A stretch of 47,788 nt of DNA, taken from an endosymbiont of Lamellibrachia barhami (GTDB taxonomy: Bacteria > Pseudomonadota > Gammaproteobacteria > Chromatiales > Chromatiaceae). The stretch is taken from NCBI RefSeq assembly GCF_011947365.2, contig NZ_JAAVSH020000001.1, positions 3,927,872-3,975,659 on the forward strand, given 5' to 3'. Positions 16,013-23,772 of this stretch are shown piece after piece. Within the stretch, counting starts at the first letter, position 1; each line of letters opens with the position of its first letter. A model generated the notes under the pieces. It ran no database searches and was not told the DNA's origin. It worked only from the letters and a program-made list of their open reading frames with translations. A program made the position numbers and the translations under genes.

Positions 16013-16570
16013 ATGGCCATCCGCATGCTGACTATCCGGGCAACACAGAAAGAGATTCTGGCGAGAGCCTCATTTGAGAGATGGCTTGTCGACCACGCGC
16101 GACAGTTTTTTCCGACGGAGTGCGCAACGCTCGGCACCGGAGGCACGCTCGACTTCATCCGTGAGATGGCACAGCAGGCTCGGCGCCGTGGTCTCACCGA
16201 GGGGCCGCAAATCTGCAGTTATGTCGACCTGGCGTTCACCTTCGAGCGCGATTTCGAAACCCGCCCGTGGGCCGCTGAACTCGTCGCCGAGGCGGCCGGC
16301 GCCTGGAGTGAGTTCACCATGGATGCCCTCTTCGAGGCGGCCATGGCTGAGCTGGATCCGGAGGCAAGCCTCGGGGTTGAGGACGAGGAGGACTTTCAGG
16401 TAGTCGAGGAGGATGAGACGGACGAGGATGAGTACGCAGAGGCTGAACCGGAAGACGAAGAAGAAGACGAAGAAGACGAAGAAGAAGACGACGAAGATGA
16501 GGGTGAAGGCGTGAATCGCGACGAGCAGCCGCTGGGACCCGGGAGTGGGGATGGAGGACCGGAACGATGA
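16013..16570 (+). CDS. T6SS cargo accessory protein with polyacidic tail
   Basis: A 185-residue protein starting MAIRMLTIRATQKE. The first ~120 residues form a helical domain (FERWLVDHARQFFP, ICSYVDLAFTFERDFE) of a type commonly found beside DUF4123 genes in T6SS cargo operons; its biochemical role is not known to me. The last ~65 residues are almost entirely Asp/Glu, coded by a GAAGAAGACGAAGAAGACG-type purine-rich tract at 16452-16506. Start codons 12 bases apart (16013, 16025) are both possible. GAAAGG lies just upstream of the first and within range of the second. It overlaps the effector start by four bases. The tail may neutralise the Lys-rich effector before secretion (inference). Confidence 0.85.
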   Translation: MAIRMLTIRATQKEILARASFERWLVDHARQFFPTECATLGTGGTLDFIREMAQQARRRGLTEGPQICSYVDLAFTFERDFETRPWAAELVAEAAGAWSEFTMDALFEAAMAELDPEASLGVEDEEDFQVVEEDETDEDEYAEAEPEDEEEDEEDEEEDDEDEGEGVNRDEQPLGPGSGDGGPER

Positions 16571-19095
16571 ATGGGCCTGCGGTGCAGAACAGGGCCGGTA
16601 ACCTCAGGGCGGCAAAGGCCGCTTCCAACGAGGCCAACAACTCCGGTGAGAAGCCTTGCCCACTTAACCACGTCACACCGCACATCGAGTTCGAGCACAA
16701 GGTCGTCCTGCTCGATCGCAAGCTATACAAGCATCAGACTAGGGAGCCGAAGAAGCGCCACATCCACCCCGACCCCACGTACATCCTGGTGTGGGCCACA
16801 CAGAGCAACAAGGGCGAAAAGCCCTGGGAAAAGAAGGGCAAACTCACGGTCTCCCCCGCGAATGTGGAGGTCTTCCTCGATGAGAAGTGCAGGAAGAAGC
16901 TCAAGAAGGGCCTTACACACAAGCAGCTCACGGGGGGGACAAAGAAGAAGCTGTGGCTTCGCGGCGTCACCGCGGGCAAGTTCAAGGTAAAGCTCACGCT
17001 GGAGGATCCCGGGGATGCGAAGATAAAGCTCAAGGACAACCCCGCCGAGCAGGAGATGGGGGTTGCCGAGCTCGAGTTGTTGGTCCATCAACACGATCCA
17101 GCGGCCGTGGCTGCATTGAGGGTCAACCCCGACGAGGAGCCACTCAGCACCTACCATACAAACCTGAAGAACAAGGTGCTGCCGGATCAGAAGAAGCTGT
17201 CGGACAAGGAGAAGGTCAAGAAGGGGCGACTGCTGCACGAGCAGTCGGGAGCGCACTTTGGCCGCGCGAAGCTCATCATCAAGAAGCTCGATGCCAGTCA
17301 GTGGCCTGAAGGCACTGACGCCTATGAGGTGGTGTTGGGCGAGAAGAACGATTCCGGCTCCCTGGCGATCTTCGACAAGGAGTTTGACGGCACGAAGAAG
17401 CCGTTCCCCCTGAAGTACAAGGTTTCTGACCTCAAGGCGGCGGAGAAGACGGTCTGGCTGGAGGGAGGTTCGAGTACGAAGCGATGGCGCGACGCGCGCC
17501 TTGACCTCGGTCTGGATCGCCCCGCCGGCGGACTGCCCAAGAAGGCCAAGCACAACGGCGACTGGTCACGCTGTACTGTCGTCAAGATCAAGGAGGTGAA
17601 GCTTGAGTACAGACCCCCGAGGCGCAGGGCGAATGCCTGGGACGCGGTAAATAACCGCTTCTTCATCAACATGAAGTCCGATCCGAACGGGCGCAAGATC
17701 ACGCTGGGTGTCCAGCTCACCGAGAAGCTCAGAGGTGTGGTAGTGCACTTCATGCTGGTCGAGCACAAAGACAATCGCAAGGCGGCCAACTGGGGTAAGG
17801 ACATGCCGACCGGTGCGCCGTCGAACAAATGGGTCTGGAAGGACATCACGAAAGCCGTCAAGCACAACGACAAGAGCAACCGACAAAAGATCCTGCACCT
17901 GTCGAAGAAGACAAACAGGAAGGGTTATGCGAAGAAGGAAGTGACCCTCTCACGCTTCGGCGGCGACAAGTTCTATCTGGCAGCGTACATCGAACAGGAT
18001 CCGCATCTGGCGAAGTATATCGATGGTCATGCCGATCTCGGCAAGCGCAAGCCGGTAATGCGGGCTGATCCGATCCAGGTTTGGCGGAAGTTCTGGTACA
18101 AAGAGGTCAAGGTCAGGGGAATCACGGTGAGGGGGTTCGGCAACGCGGCAGACACCTACTCAGACGTGAAGGGGGTCATGTTGGCGGCACGGCGCGTCGA
18201 GATGAAACGCAGAACGGCAAACCGCTTGCGACCCCGTGTGATCTACCCCAAGCACATGGTGAGCTACTATTGGGACTCCGCCACCAACAGGTACGTGAAC
18301 AACTATCCAAACGACAACGGCGATGCGCTCGTCGTGGGCGACGACAATGAGAGCAAATTCTTCAAGTTGGCGAAGAGCGAGAAGGACAAGCCGGTGATGG
18401 TCCCGATGCTGAATGCCCACGCCCTCTGGATCAAGGGCGGCAACACAGCTTCCAAGAACATCGCATGGCAGGAATCAACGGTTTTTCCGATCACGGTCGA
18501 TGTCGGAAAGGGGATCCTCGATCCACCCTTGGCTGGCGGCACGCTCCTCAAGCAGGGGCGATGGGAGGCGGAGGACTGGACGCCGCCTGCGGTACCGCCA
18601 GGATCCCCCCCCGGGACCCCGCCCACTCCCGGATCCTGGGGCAATCGCAGCAGCGGGAACCTGGCAGCGCGCGACCTGGATCTGAACCCAGGTCGCAGTG
18701 ATCCCGAGACGGTCAGGATCAAGGTTCCGGCGGGTGTTACGGTCGCCGTCAGCAAGACCCGGATACGTATTCGCGGACTCGCCGTGCGTCATTGCCAATC
18801 GTTTCTCGGCACTTCTTACGCCGATGGAATCGTGAACGCGTACACGCCGAATGACGAGCAGGACTTCATCAACACGATCAACCACGAGCTTGGGCACTCG
18901 TTCAAGCAGGTTGCGAAGGTGCGGCCGGCGGGCATCCCTGTTCACAAGCTGCAATATGACAAGGATGGCTCGCACTGCAACTTCGCGGGCAAGAAATGCC
19001 TGATGTATGAGAGTGGACCGCAGCCGGGATCGCTTAACCGCTACTGTTCTGTGTGCCATCCCTATGTGCTCGTACAGGACATGTCTTCGGTATGA
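16567..19095 (+). CDS. Probable T6SS effector with C-terminal zinc metallopeptidase domain
   Basis: An 842-residue protein. The first ~670 residues are Lys-rich and contain several beta-rich segments I cannot assign. A Pro/Gly linker (PPAVPPGSPPGTPPTPG, about 677-693) precedes the C-terminal domain. There H773-E-L-G-H777 forms an HExxH zinc site, followed by GSHC, KKCLMYE and YCSVCHP. That order of motifs matches the metallopeptidase domains seen at the ends of VgrG-linked T6SS effectors. GGAGGA precedes the ATG, and the gene overlaps its upstream neighbour by four bases. The next gene encodes an exported protein, as expected for an effector acting in the periplasm. The substrate cannot be read from the sequence. 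Confidence 0.85.
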   Translation: MNGPAVQNRAGNLRAAKAASNEANNSGEKPCPLNHVTPHIEFEHKVVLLDRKLYKHQTREPKKRHIHPDPTYILVWATQSNKGEKPWEKKGKLTVSPANVEVFLDEKCRKKLKKGLTHKQLTGGTKKKLWLRGVTAGKFKVKLTLEDPGDAKIKLKDNPAEQEMGVAELELLVHQHDPAAVAALRVNPDEEPLSTYHTNLKNKVLPDQKKLSDKEKVKKGRLLHEQSGAHFGRAKLIIKKLDASQWPEGTDAYEVVLGEKNDSGSLAIFDKEFDGTKKPFPLKYKVSDLKAAEKTVWLEGGSSTKRWRDARLDLGLDRPAGGLPKKAKHNGDWSRCTVVKIKEVKLEYRPPRRRANAWDAVNNRFFINMKSDPNGRKITLGVQLTEKLRGVVVHFMLVEHKDNRKAANWGKDMPTGAPSNKWVWKDITKAVKHNDKSNRQKILHLSKKTNRKGYAKKEVTLSRFGGDKFYLAAYIEQDPHLAKYIDGHADLGKRKPVMRADPIQVWRKFWYKEVKVRGITVRGFGNAADTYSDVKGVMLAARRVEMKRRTANRLRPRVIYPKHMVSYYWDSATNRYVNNYPNDNGDALVVGDDNESKFFKLAKSEKDKPVMVPMLNAHALWIKGGNTASKNIAWQESTVFPITVDVGKGILDPPLAGGTLLKQGRWEAEDWTPPAVPPGSPPGTPPTPGSWGNRSSGNLAARDLDLNPGRSDPETVRIKVPAGVTVAVSKTRIRIRGLAVRHCQSFLGTSYADGIVNAYTPNDEQDFINTINHELGHSFKQVAKVRPAGIPVHKLQYDKDGSHCNFAGKKCLMYESGPQPGSLNRYCSVCHPYVLVQDMSSV

Positions 19096-20147
19096 TTCTG
19101 CTGCGTTCTGTTCTAATTTCTCTACTGCTCGCATCGACCATTTGGTTTGGTGCAGCAGATGCAGACTGGTCGAGCGCCAACAGTGAGGGGCAAGAGATGA
19201 TTACAGTAAATGAACGGATAGCTGAGTTGCTGCGCTTCCCCGACGAAGCGTACTTCTCGCTGACCGATGACCAACTGCTCGACCTCCAGGACGCCCTGTC
19301 CGAGATCGTCGAGAGCGGGGAAACAGGCGCAGCGGATGCATTGCGACCGCAGGTGGCGCTTGGGGCTCCTCGACGAGTGGATCTGCAGGCGCAGAGTAGG
19401 GTTCCCCTCTTTCTGGGCAGGTTTCAGACGGGTCTGCGCGCCTGGCAGGTTAACCCTGACCCAAACACCTATTTCTTCGTGAGGAACAATAGGACAGGTG
19501 CGCTCATCTTCTCTCTTCCTTTCATCGACATGCGTCGTGGGCACCAACAGCGACCCTCGGGAGTGGGAGAGCCGCCAGACGAGCTGAATGCCACTTCCAC
19601 GAGTTCGGGGGTCGATGCGGTAGATCTACTTGAAAAAATGGCCGGCCGGTTGAACCCCGGGCTAAACTCCATAACCGCAGTGGTTTACGATATCTGCTCA
19701 AACACAGTCGACATCCAACTCGACGGAGTAACCAGGACAGAGCCATCCATGTCGCTGGAGAGTGACTTCGTTCGTCATGAGCTGGATTGCAGCCCAACCG
19801 TCGACACCGAGATCACAGTGCCGGCGACCGGCTCAGCGAGCCGCGGTATCGAGATTCGCGTAGCCGCCCAGATGGCGACCAGACAGGGTCTCGTCCGGGC
19901 CGAGGGGGATCGACTGCTCCTCTCCTGGCATCTGATCCTCGTCCGTCTCGATGCGCCACCGGTCATCGTCTCCGCATTTGTACCGGTTCAAGAGGCCAGG
20001 AACCCAGAGGGCGAAACTGTATACAATGCCCGGTTCGTGGCCGAGCTCGGAGCCCAGGGGCACCCGGTTCCGCCGGGGAACTACCAAGTCTACAGCGATC
20101 TTGGCGCTGGGTTCCGGGGACCTTTCCCACTCGCTGTCACGGAGTAG
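19092..20147 (+). CDS. Exported probable immunity protein for the metallopeptidase effector
   Basis: A 351-residue protein with a Sec signal peptide (MILLRSVLISLLLASTIWFG, with cleavage likely near GAADA). The start overlaps the effector stop (ATGA). The mature part is mixed alpha/beta with no enzymatic motif I recognise; it contains the segments RVPLFLGRFQTGLRAW and VFVRNNRTGAL-like FFVRNNRTGALIFSL, and ends PFPLAVTE. Position straight after the toxin, translational coupling and periplasmic export all fit an immunity protein that blocks a periplasm-acting effector. This is inference from context, not homology. It is the last gene of the unit; a GC-rich possible hairpin (CTTGCC 20178 / GGCAAG 20201) follows before the convergent gene. 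Confidence 0.72.
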   Translation: MILLRSVLISLLLASTIWFGAADADWSSANSEGQEMITVNERIAELLRFPDEAYFSLTDDQLLDLQDALSEIVESGETGAADALRPQVALGAPRRVDLQAQSRVPLFLGRFQTGLRAWQVNPDPNTYFFVRNNRTGALIFSLPFIDMRRGHQQRPSGVGEPPDELNATSTSSGVDAVDLLEKMAGRLNPGLNSITAVVYDICSNTVDIQLDGVTRTEPSMSLESDFVRHELDCSPTVDTEITVPATGSASRGIEIRVAAQMATRQGLVRAEGDRLLLSWHLILVRLDAPPVIVSAFVPVQEARNPEGETVYNARFVAELGAQGHPVPPGNYQVYSDLGAGFRGPFPLAVTE

Positions 20148-20238
20148 GGGGTTCTGGAAGATTGAAGTGCCATTCTACTTGCCCCCCAATTGACCAGCCA
20201 GGCAAGTGGGGGGAGGGAGTGAAAATCAGAATGTGGCG

Positions 20239-20796
20239 TTATGCTTTCTTGCGGCGACGGGCGAAGCCCACGCCGGTCAGGCCAAGTGCTGTCAATGCGA
20301 GGGTCGAAGGTTCGGGGATGTTAAATGTGATGTTATCAACGCGAAAGAAGTCGTTGCTTCGCGAACTTAATTCAATCCAAGTGAGATTGGTATGACCGGA
20401 AAATGCTACCGTAACCGGTTCTGTAAGAAAATCGCCGAAAAGTTCTGACGTACCATCAGAAAATGTAATACGCCCGCCAAAACTCGAAGACACGAGACTC
20501 TGAAAATCAAACAATGCACCGAACATGTCTAGTTTAACTGTACTCTGCTCGATTCCGTTGTTAGTTCTCTCTAATGCCAGATACTGACCATCTCCAATGA
20601 AGGAATCTGAAGGGTTCACGTCATAGTCGCCTACAAGAACTGATAGTCGAAAACCGTCTTCGATGTAGTTAGCTGTTTGATCTGTTCCAATAGTTGCCGA
20701 TTCAAAGTCGATAACTACAGCCTGTGCAGCATGCATGAATGTCATTGAAACTGTCACAAGTAACATTACCAACAATCCGTAGGATGTCTTTATCAT
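20239..20796 (-). CDS. PEP-CTERM sorting domain protein
   Basis: A 185-residue exported protein. It has a signal peptide (MIKTSYGLLVMLLVTVSMTF, cleavage near HAAQA), a beta-rich body starting VVIDFESATIG, and the C-terminal sorting signal IPEPSTLALTALGLTG followed by FARRRKK. The signal is recognised by an exosortase (EpsH type) for delivery to the cell surface or the exopolysaccharide matrix. The start was chosen because GGAGA lies about 8 bases upstream; the frame extends 31 codons further but the signal peptide would then be internal. It is transcribed convergently with the T6SS cargo unit. No exosortase gene is in the window. Confidence 0.92.
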   Translation of the reverse strand: MIKTSYGLLVMLLVTVSMTFMHAAQAVVIDFESATIGTDQTANYIEDGFRLSVLVGDYDVNPSDSFIGDGQYLALERTNNGIEQSTVKLDMFGALFDFQSLVSSSFGGRITFSDGTSELFGDFLTEPVTVAFSGHTNLTWIELSSRSNDFFRVDNITFNIPEPSTLALTALGLTGVGFARRRKKA

Positions 20797-21101
20797 TACT
20801 TTTCTCCGAAAGTGCGAAATTTGCGGCGCAATATTTACGCCACACAAAGAGGAAATTACAGGGGACAGGCCACAGTCACAACTTCTCATCGCACAAGACT
20901 GAAGCCCTACTCCTCCCTTCAGACAAATCAGCGCTCCTAATCTCTGTATAGACTATATCTGGGAATATGGTTCGATATATTTTCGTTCATAGATTGATCT
21001 GAGTCAGGTTATAAGAATTCCACTTTCACCTCCTGCCACCTTTTCTTCCTGGAGTTGAGTGAAAAGGGGGGATTACTATTCAGTACGGTTGTATTTTTTG
21101 T
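20797..21101. other. Non-coding gap upstream of the PEP-CTERM gene
   Basis: About 300 AT-rich bases holding the presumed minus-strand promoter of the PEP-CTERM gene. I see no open frame with coding character, no RNA gene and no clear repeat before the group II intron relic begins. Confidence 0.5.
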
Positions 21102-21494
21102 GTACGCCCGGCATGGGCATGAACTAGGGAAAGTTCATGCTCTTATCTGTGGAGATCTGCTTAACAAGCGATCGGCAGATACCCAGCCCTCTGTATACGG
21201 ATCGCCTATTGGGGACAGTGGCGAAAACCTCGCACCAAAGTAAGAAGCTTGATGAGACTCGGTGTTAGCGTCCAATCAGCGGTTGCCTGTGGCATTACCA
21301 GCAAAGGCCCATGGCGCAGTTCAAACACGCCGGGGATACAGCAGGCATTATCCAACGCCTATCTGAAATCTCAGGGGCTATATGCGCTGCGTGATGGTTG
21401 GATCAAGCTTCATCATTCCAAGTGAAACGCCCTGTGCGGAGCCGCATGCAGGGTGTGGTGGGGGCTGGGGGTTAGAAACCTCCGGCTACCCGAT
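21102..21494 (+). mobile_element. Internally deleted group II intron relic (copy 1)
   Basis: The 3' part of an intron-encoded reverse transcriptase/maturase is readable at 21198-21425: RIAYWGQWRKPRTKVRSLMR, then GVSVQSAVAC, GPWRSS and AYLKSQGLYALRDGWIKLHH to a stop. This is the typical C-terminal maturase region. After the stop comes the ribozyme 3' end (21426-21494), with paired GC-rich segments (CCTGTGCGGAGCCGCATGCAGG) and a terminal hairpin ending CTACCCGAT, resembling domains V and VI. Upstream, GTACGCCCGGCATGGGCATG (about 21103-21122) looks like an intron 5' end, which suggests deletion of nearly all of the interior. It cannot encode an active reverse transcriptase. Confidence 0.8.
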
Positions 21495-21514
21495 TAGGCG
21501 CTGGTCTTCTATGT

Positions 21515-21895
21515 TTAAGCCGCATAGTCTCTATTTTTAGCGCTATGCTTTAAAAGACTCTCCGCAGGAATAGAGAAAGTTTCGTGTAGCCTTTCTATCA
21601 TGCGGAGAGTCAACGGGCGTTTTCGAGCTAGAATTTCGTATACACGATTTTTGCGCCCAATAGCAGGTACAAGATCATCAACTGTAAGACCCTGTTGCTC
21701 CATGCGGAATTTTATAGCCTCAATGGGATCAGGGAAGTCAATTGGATAATGAATTCGCTCGTAGGCTTCGACTAACGTAACCAAGATATCCAGATGGTCA
21801 CCCTCTGGTGTATTGGCTTCGGCAGACATGAGCGATTCAATTTCCTTGAGTGTATTCTGATAATCAGCTTCGGATTTAATAGGATGAATTTCCAT
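21515..21895 (-). CDS. higA: HigA-type antitoxin
   Basis: A 126-residue DNA-binding antitoxin starting MEIHPIKSEADYQ, the conserved opening of this HigA branch. A C-terminal helix-turn-helix covers about residues 70-115 (FRMEQQGLTVDDLVPAIGRK, then LTLRMIERLHETF). The frame extends 25 codons upstream into the toxin gene, but the family N-terminus fixes the start. It lies 7 bases after higB on the same strand. It is expected to neutralise the toxin and repress the shared promoter. The pair is bracketed by two group II intron relics. Confidence 0.92.
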   Translation of the reverse strand: MEIHPIKSEADYQNTLKEIESLMSAEANTPEGDHLDILVTLVEAYERIHYPIDFPDPIEAIKFRMEQQGLTVDDLVPAIGRKNRVYEILARKRPLTLRMIERLHETFSIPAESLLKHSAKNRDYAA

Positions 21896-21902
21896 GGGTA
21901 CC

Positions 21903-22205
21903 TCAGATTGTTTGGGCAGCGATATCATCGTATTGCCTGTGAGTACCGAAAAAACGAATATAAACAACACGGTAAGGATAATTAATCCATACTATCAAAC
22001 GATATTTATTACCAGCAATGTTAAATACAACTCTTCCACCCTTGAGAATACTGGCATTCGAGAACTGGGCTTTGACTTCATTTGGTGTAGCCCAGTCGGC
22101 CTTTAAGGTTTCCCGATACCAAGCCATTCCGGGCTCGATTGAATCTGAATAAGTCGGTGAATTTGTCCAAAATGCTTTCAGGGTTGACAGAGCAATAATA
22201 CGCAT
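21903..22205 (-). CDS. higB: HigB-type mRNA interferase toxin
   Basis: A 100-residue RelE/HigB-fold toxin starting MRIIALSTLKAFW. The family segments WATPNEVKAQFSNASILKGG, VVFNIAGNKYRLIVWINYPY and IRFFGTHRQYDDI are clear. These toxins cleave mRNA at the ribosome. The toxin-first order is the usual one for hig. I chose the ATG that gives the family N-terminus; 12 more in-frame codons lie upstream. The genes differ from their surroundings in being more AT-rich, as is common for transferred toxin-antitoxin pairs. Confidence 0.93.
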   Translation of the reverse strand: MRIIALSTLKAFWTNSPTYSDSIEPGMAWYRETLKADWATPNEVKAQFSNASILKGGRVVFNIAGNKYRLIVWINYPYRVVYIRFFGTHRQYDDIAAQTI

Positions 22206-22262
22206 GAATTTAATGGTAGTCCCGTATTGGGACTGCCGCAACTCAAATTTTAGTATTACCCC

Positions 22263-22409
22263 GTGTTCAACGCCTATCTGAAATCTCAGGGGCTAGATAC
22301 GCTGCGCGATGGTTGGATCAAGCTTCATCATTCCAAGTGAAACGCCCTGTGTGGAGCCGCATGCAGGGTGTTGTGGGGGGCTGGGGGTTAGAAACCTCCG
22401 GCTACCCGA
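22263..22409 (+). mobile_element. Group II intron 3'-end relic (copy 2)
   Basis: Closely matches the last ~145 bases of copy 1. It includes the maturase tail NAYLKSQGLDTLRDGWIKLH with its stop at 22338-22340, and then the same domain V/VI-like 3' end finishing GGCTACCCGA. Sequence upstream of about 22263 is unrelated to copy 1. With copy 1 it forms a direct repeat on either side of higBA. Confidence 0.8.
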
Positions 22410-22430
22410 CTGATGTACTGTGTATTGTCA

Positions 22431-23756
22431 CTAGTGCAGGGGTCGTCTGACTGACACGATCAGTCCCTCCACCGGCCTGCCTGCTTCCTTACGCAGGACA
22501 TGGTTCTCGATGGATAACAGATCGAATCCGCAGACCGACAGCAGATCACGCAAATAATTTTCCGCATGGCTGTATCTGCCGTGGGGAAGCAGGATGAAGG
22601 TGTCACCCGGTTGCGGGTCGACGATCATCTCGATGGAGAACAGCAGCAGTCCACCGGGTTTCAACGCCTCGAAAGATGCATGGGTGACTTCCTCAAGCGC
22701 GCCAAAATAGCACAGCGTATCAGCGGAGACGATCAGGTCGAAAACAGACTCCCTTGCTTGGATATAGTGGGTCAGCTCTTCAGCAATCAGTTCGTCGTAG
22801 GCCTCGCAACCCGTTGCCTTCTCCAGCATGGTTCGGGAGAGATCGACCCCGACCAGGCGCCTTGCATATGGGCGCAACAGGGGGCCGCACCAACCAGTGC
22901 CGCAACCGACATCGAGTACCATGAGTTCCGCGTTTTGTTGTGGGATAAGGGTTGCAACTGCCTCTGCCAAGAGTTCCGGTGCCCGGTATTCGAGTTTTTT
23001 CAGGACCTTGTCGAAGCTGCCGGCAAATTTGTCGAAGATCTCCTCGACGAAGGCGTCGGAGGCCCGCTCCGGTATATTCTCTCCGGTAGTGGCAGCCAGC
23101 ATATGCCGTGCAACGGGATTGTCAGGATCGAACAACAACCACTCTCGAAAAACATCTACCGCCTCCTCCAGTCGGCCCAATCGGTAGAGCGAATAACCCA
23201 GCCAGCGGTAGGAGGCGGAATTTGGGGCATTGAATGAAATCGACTTGCGGTAGGCATCTATCGCCTCCTCGTAGCGCTCCAGTTCAACCAGGATGCTGCC
23301 GATGTTATGCCATACATCCGCATGTTCGGGTGAGACATCGATGGCCTGTCGATAGCACGACATCGCCTCCTGATAGTGAGCCTGTTCTCTGAGCACGGTT
23401 CCCAGGTTGTTGAGTGCATCGGCGTTTTTTGGATCGAGGGCAAGGCAGGCCCGATAGGCCGCCTTTGCCTCATCCAGTCGACCCAGTTCCTTCAGCACGT
23501 TGCCCAGGTTGTTGTGGGCCTCCCTGTAGGCCGGGTTTGATTTGATGGCGTCACGAATCAGTTTGACAGCTTCCTCTCCTCGTCCGGTTTGGTGCTGCAG
23601 AACACCCAGATAGTGGAGCGCATCCGGTTGGGCGGGAGCCGCCTCAAGTATTCGTCGGTAGAGGGTCCTCGCGTCGTCGATTTGCCCTTCGCGGTGAAGC
23701 GTCACTGCCAACTTGACAGCATCGTCGAGAGATATTTTTTTATTCGACTTATCCAT
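22431..23756 (-). CDS. TPR-repeat SAM-dependent methyltransferase (paralogue 1)
   Basis: A 441-residue protein. About six tetratricopeptide repeats fill residues 10-215 (for example AHNNLGNVLKELGRLDEAKA). A class I methyltransferase domain follows, with motif I VLDVGCGTGWCG (about 279-290), GVDLSRTML (motif II) and FDLIVSADTLCYFGAL (motif IV region). The substrate is unknown; TPRs suggest a protein partner or target. It lies 16 bases after its paralogue on the same strand, so they are probably co-transcribed. The two share the layout and the ERASD/RATDR linker region before the methyltransferase domain. Confidence 0.9.
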   Translation of the reverse strand: MDKSNKKISLDDAVKLAVTLHREGQIDDARTLYRRILEAAPAQPDALHYLGVLQHQTGRGEEAVKLIRDAIKSNPAYREAHNNLGNVLKELGRLDEAKAAYRACLALDPKNADALNNLGTVLREQAHYQEAMSCYRQAIDVSPEHADVWHNIGSILVELERYEEAIDAYRKSISFNAPNSASYRWLGYSLYRLGRLEEAVDVFREWLLFDPDNPVARHMLAATTGENIPERASDAFVEEIFDKFAGSFDKVLKKLEYRAPELLAEAVATLIPQQNAELMVLDVGCGTGWCGPLLRPYARRLVGVDLSRTMLEKATGCEAYDELIAEELTHYIQARESVFDLIVSADTLCYFGALEEVTHASFEALKPGGLLLFSIEMIVDPQPGDTFILLPHGRYSHAENYLRDLLSVCGFDLLSIENHVLRKEAGRPVEGLIVSVRRPLH

Positions 23757-23772
23757 TTATTCCATAACTGTG

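Noticed and set aside
16723-17553. 276-codon minus-strand open frame
   Set aside because: Antisense to the T6SS effector; Leu-rich because the effector codes for many Lys/Glu codons on the other strand.
20178-20206. Rho-independent terminator between the immunity gene and the PEP-CTERM gene
   Set aside because: A six-base stem (CTTGCC/GGCAAG) with a 17-base loop and no T-run is too weak to call.
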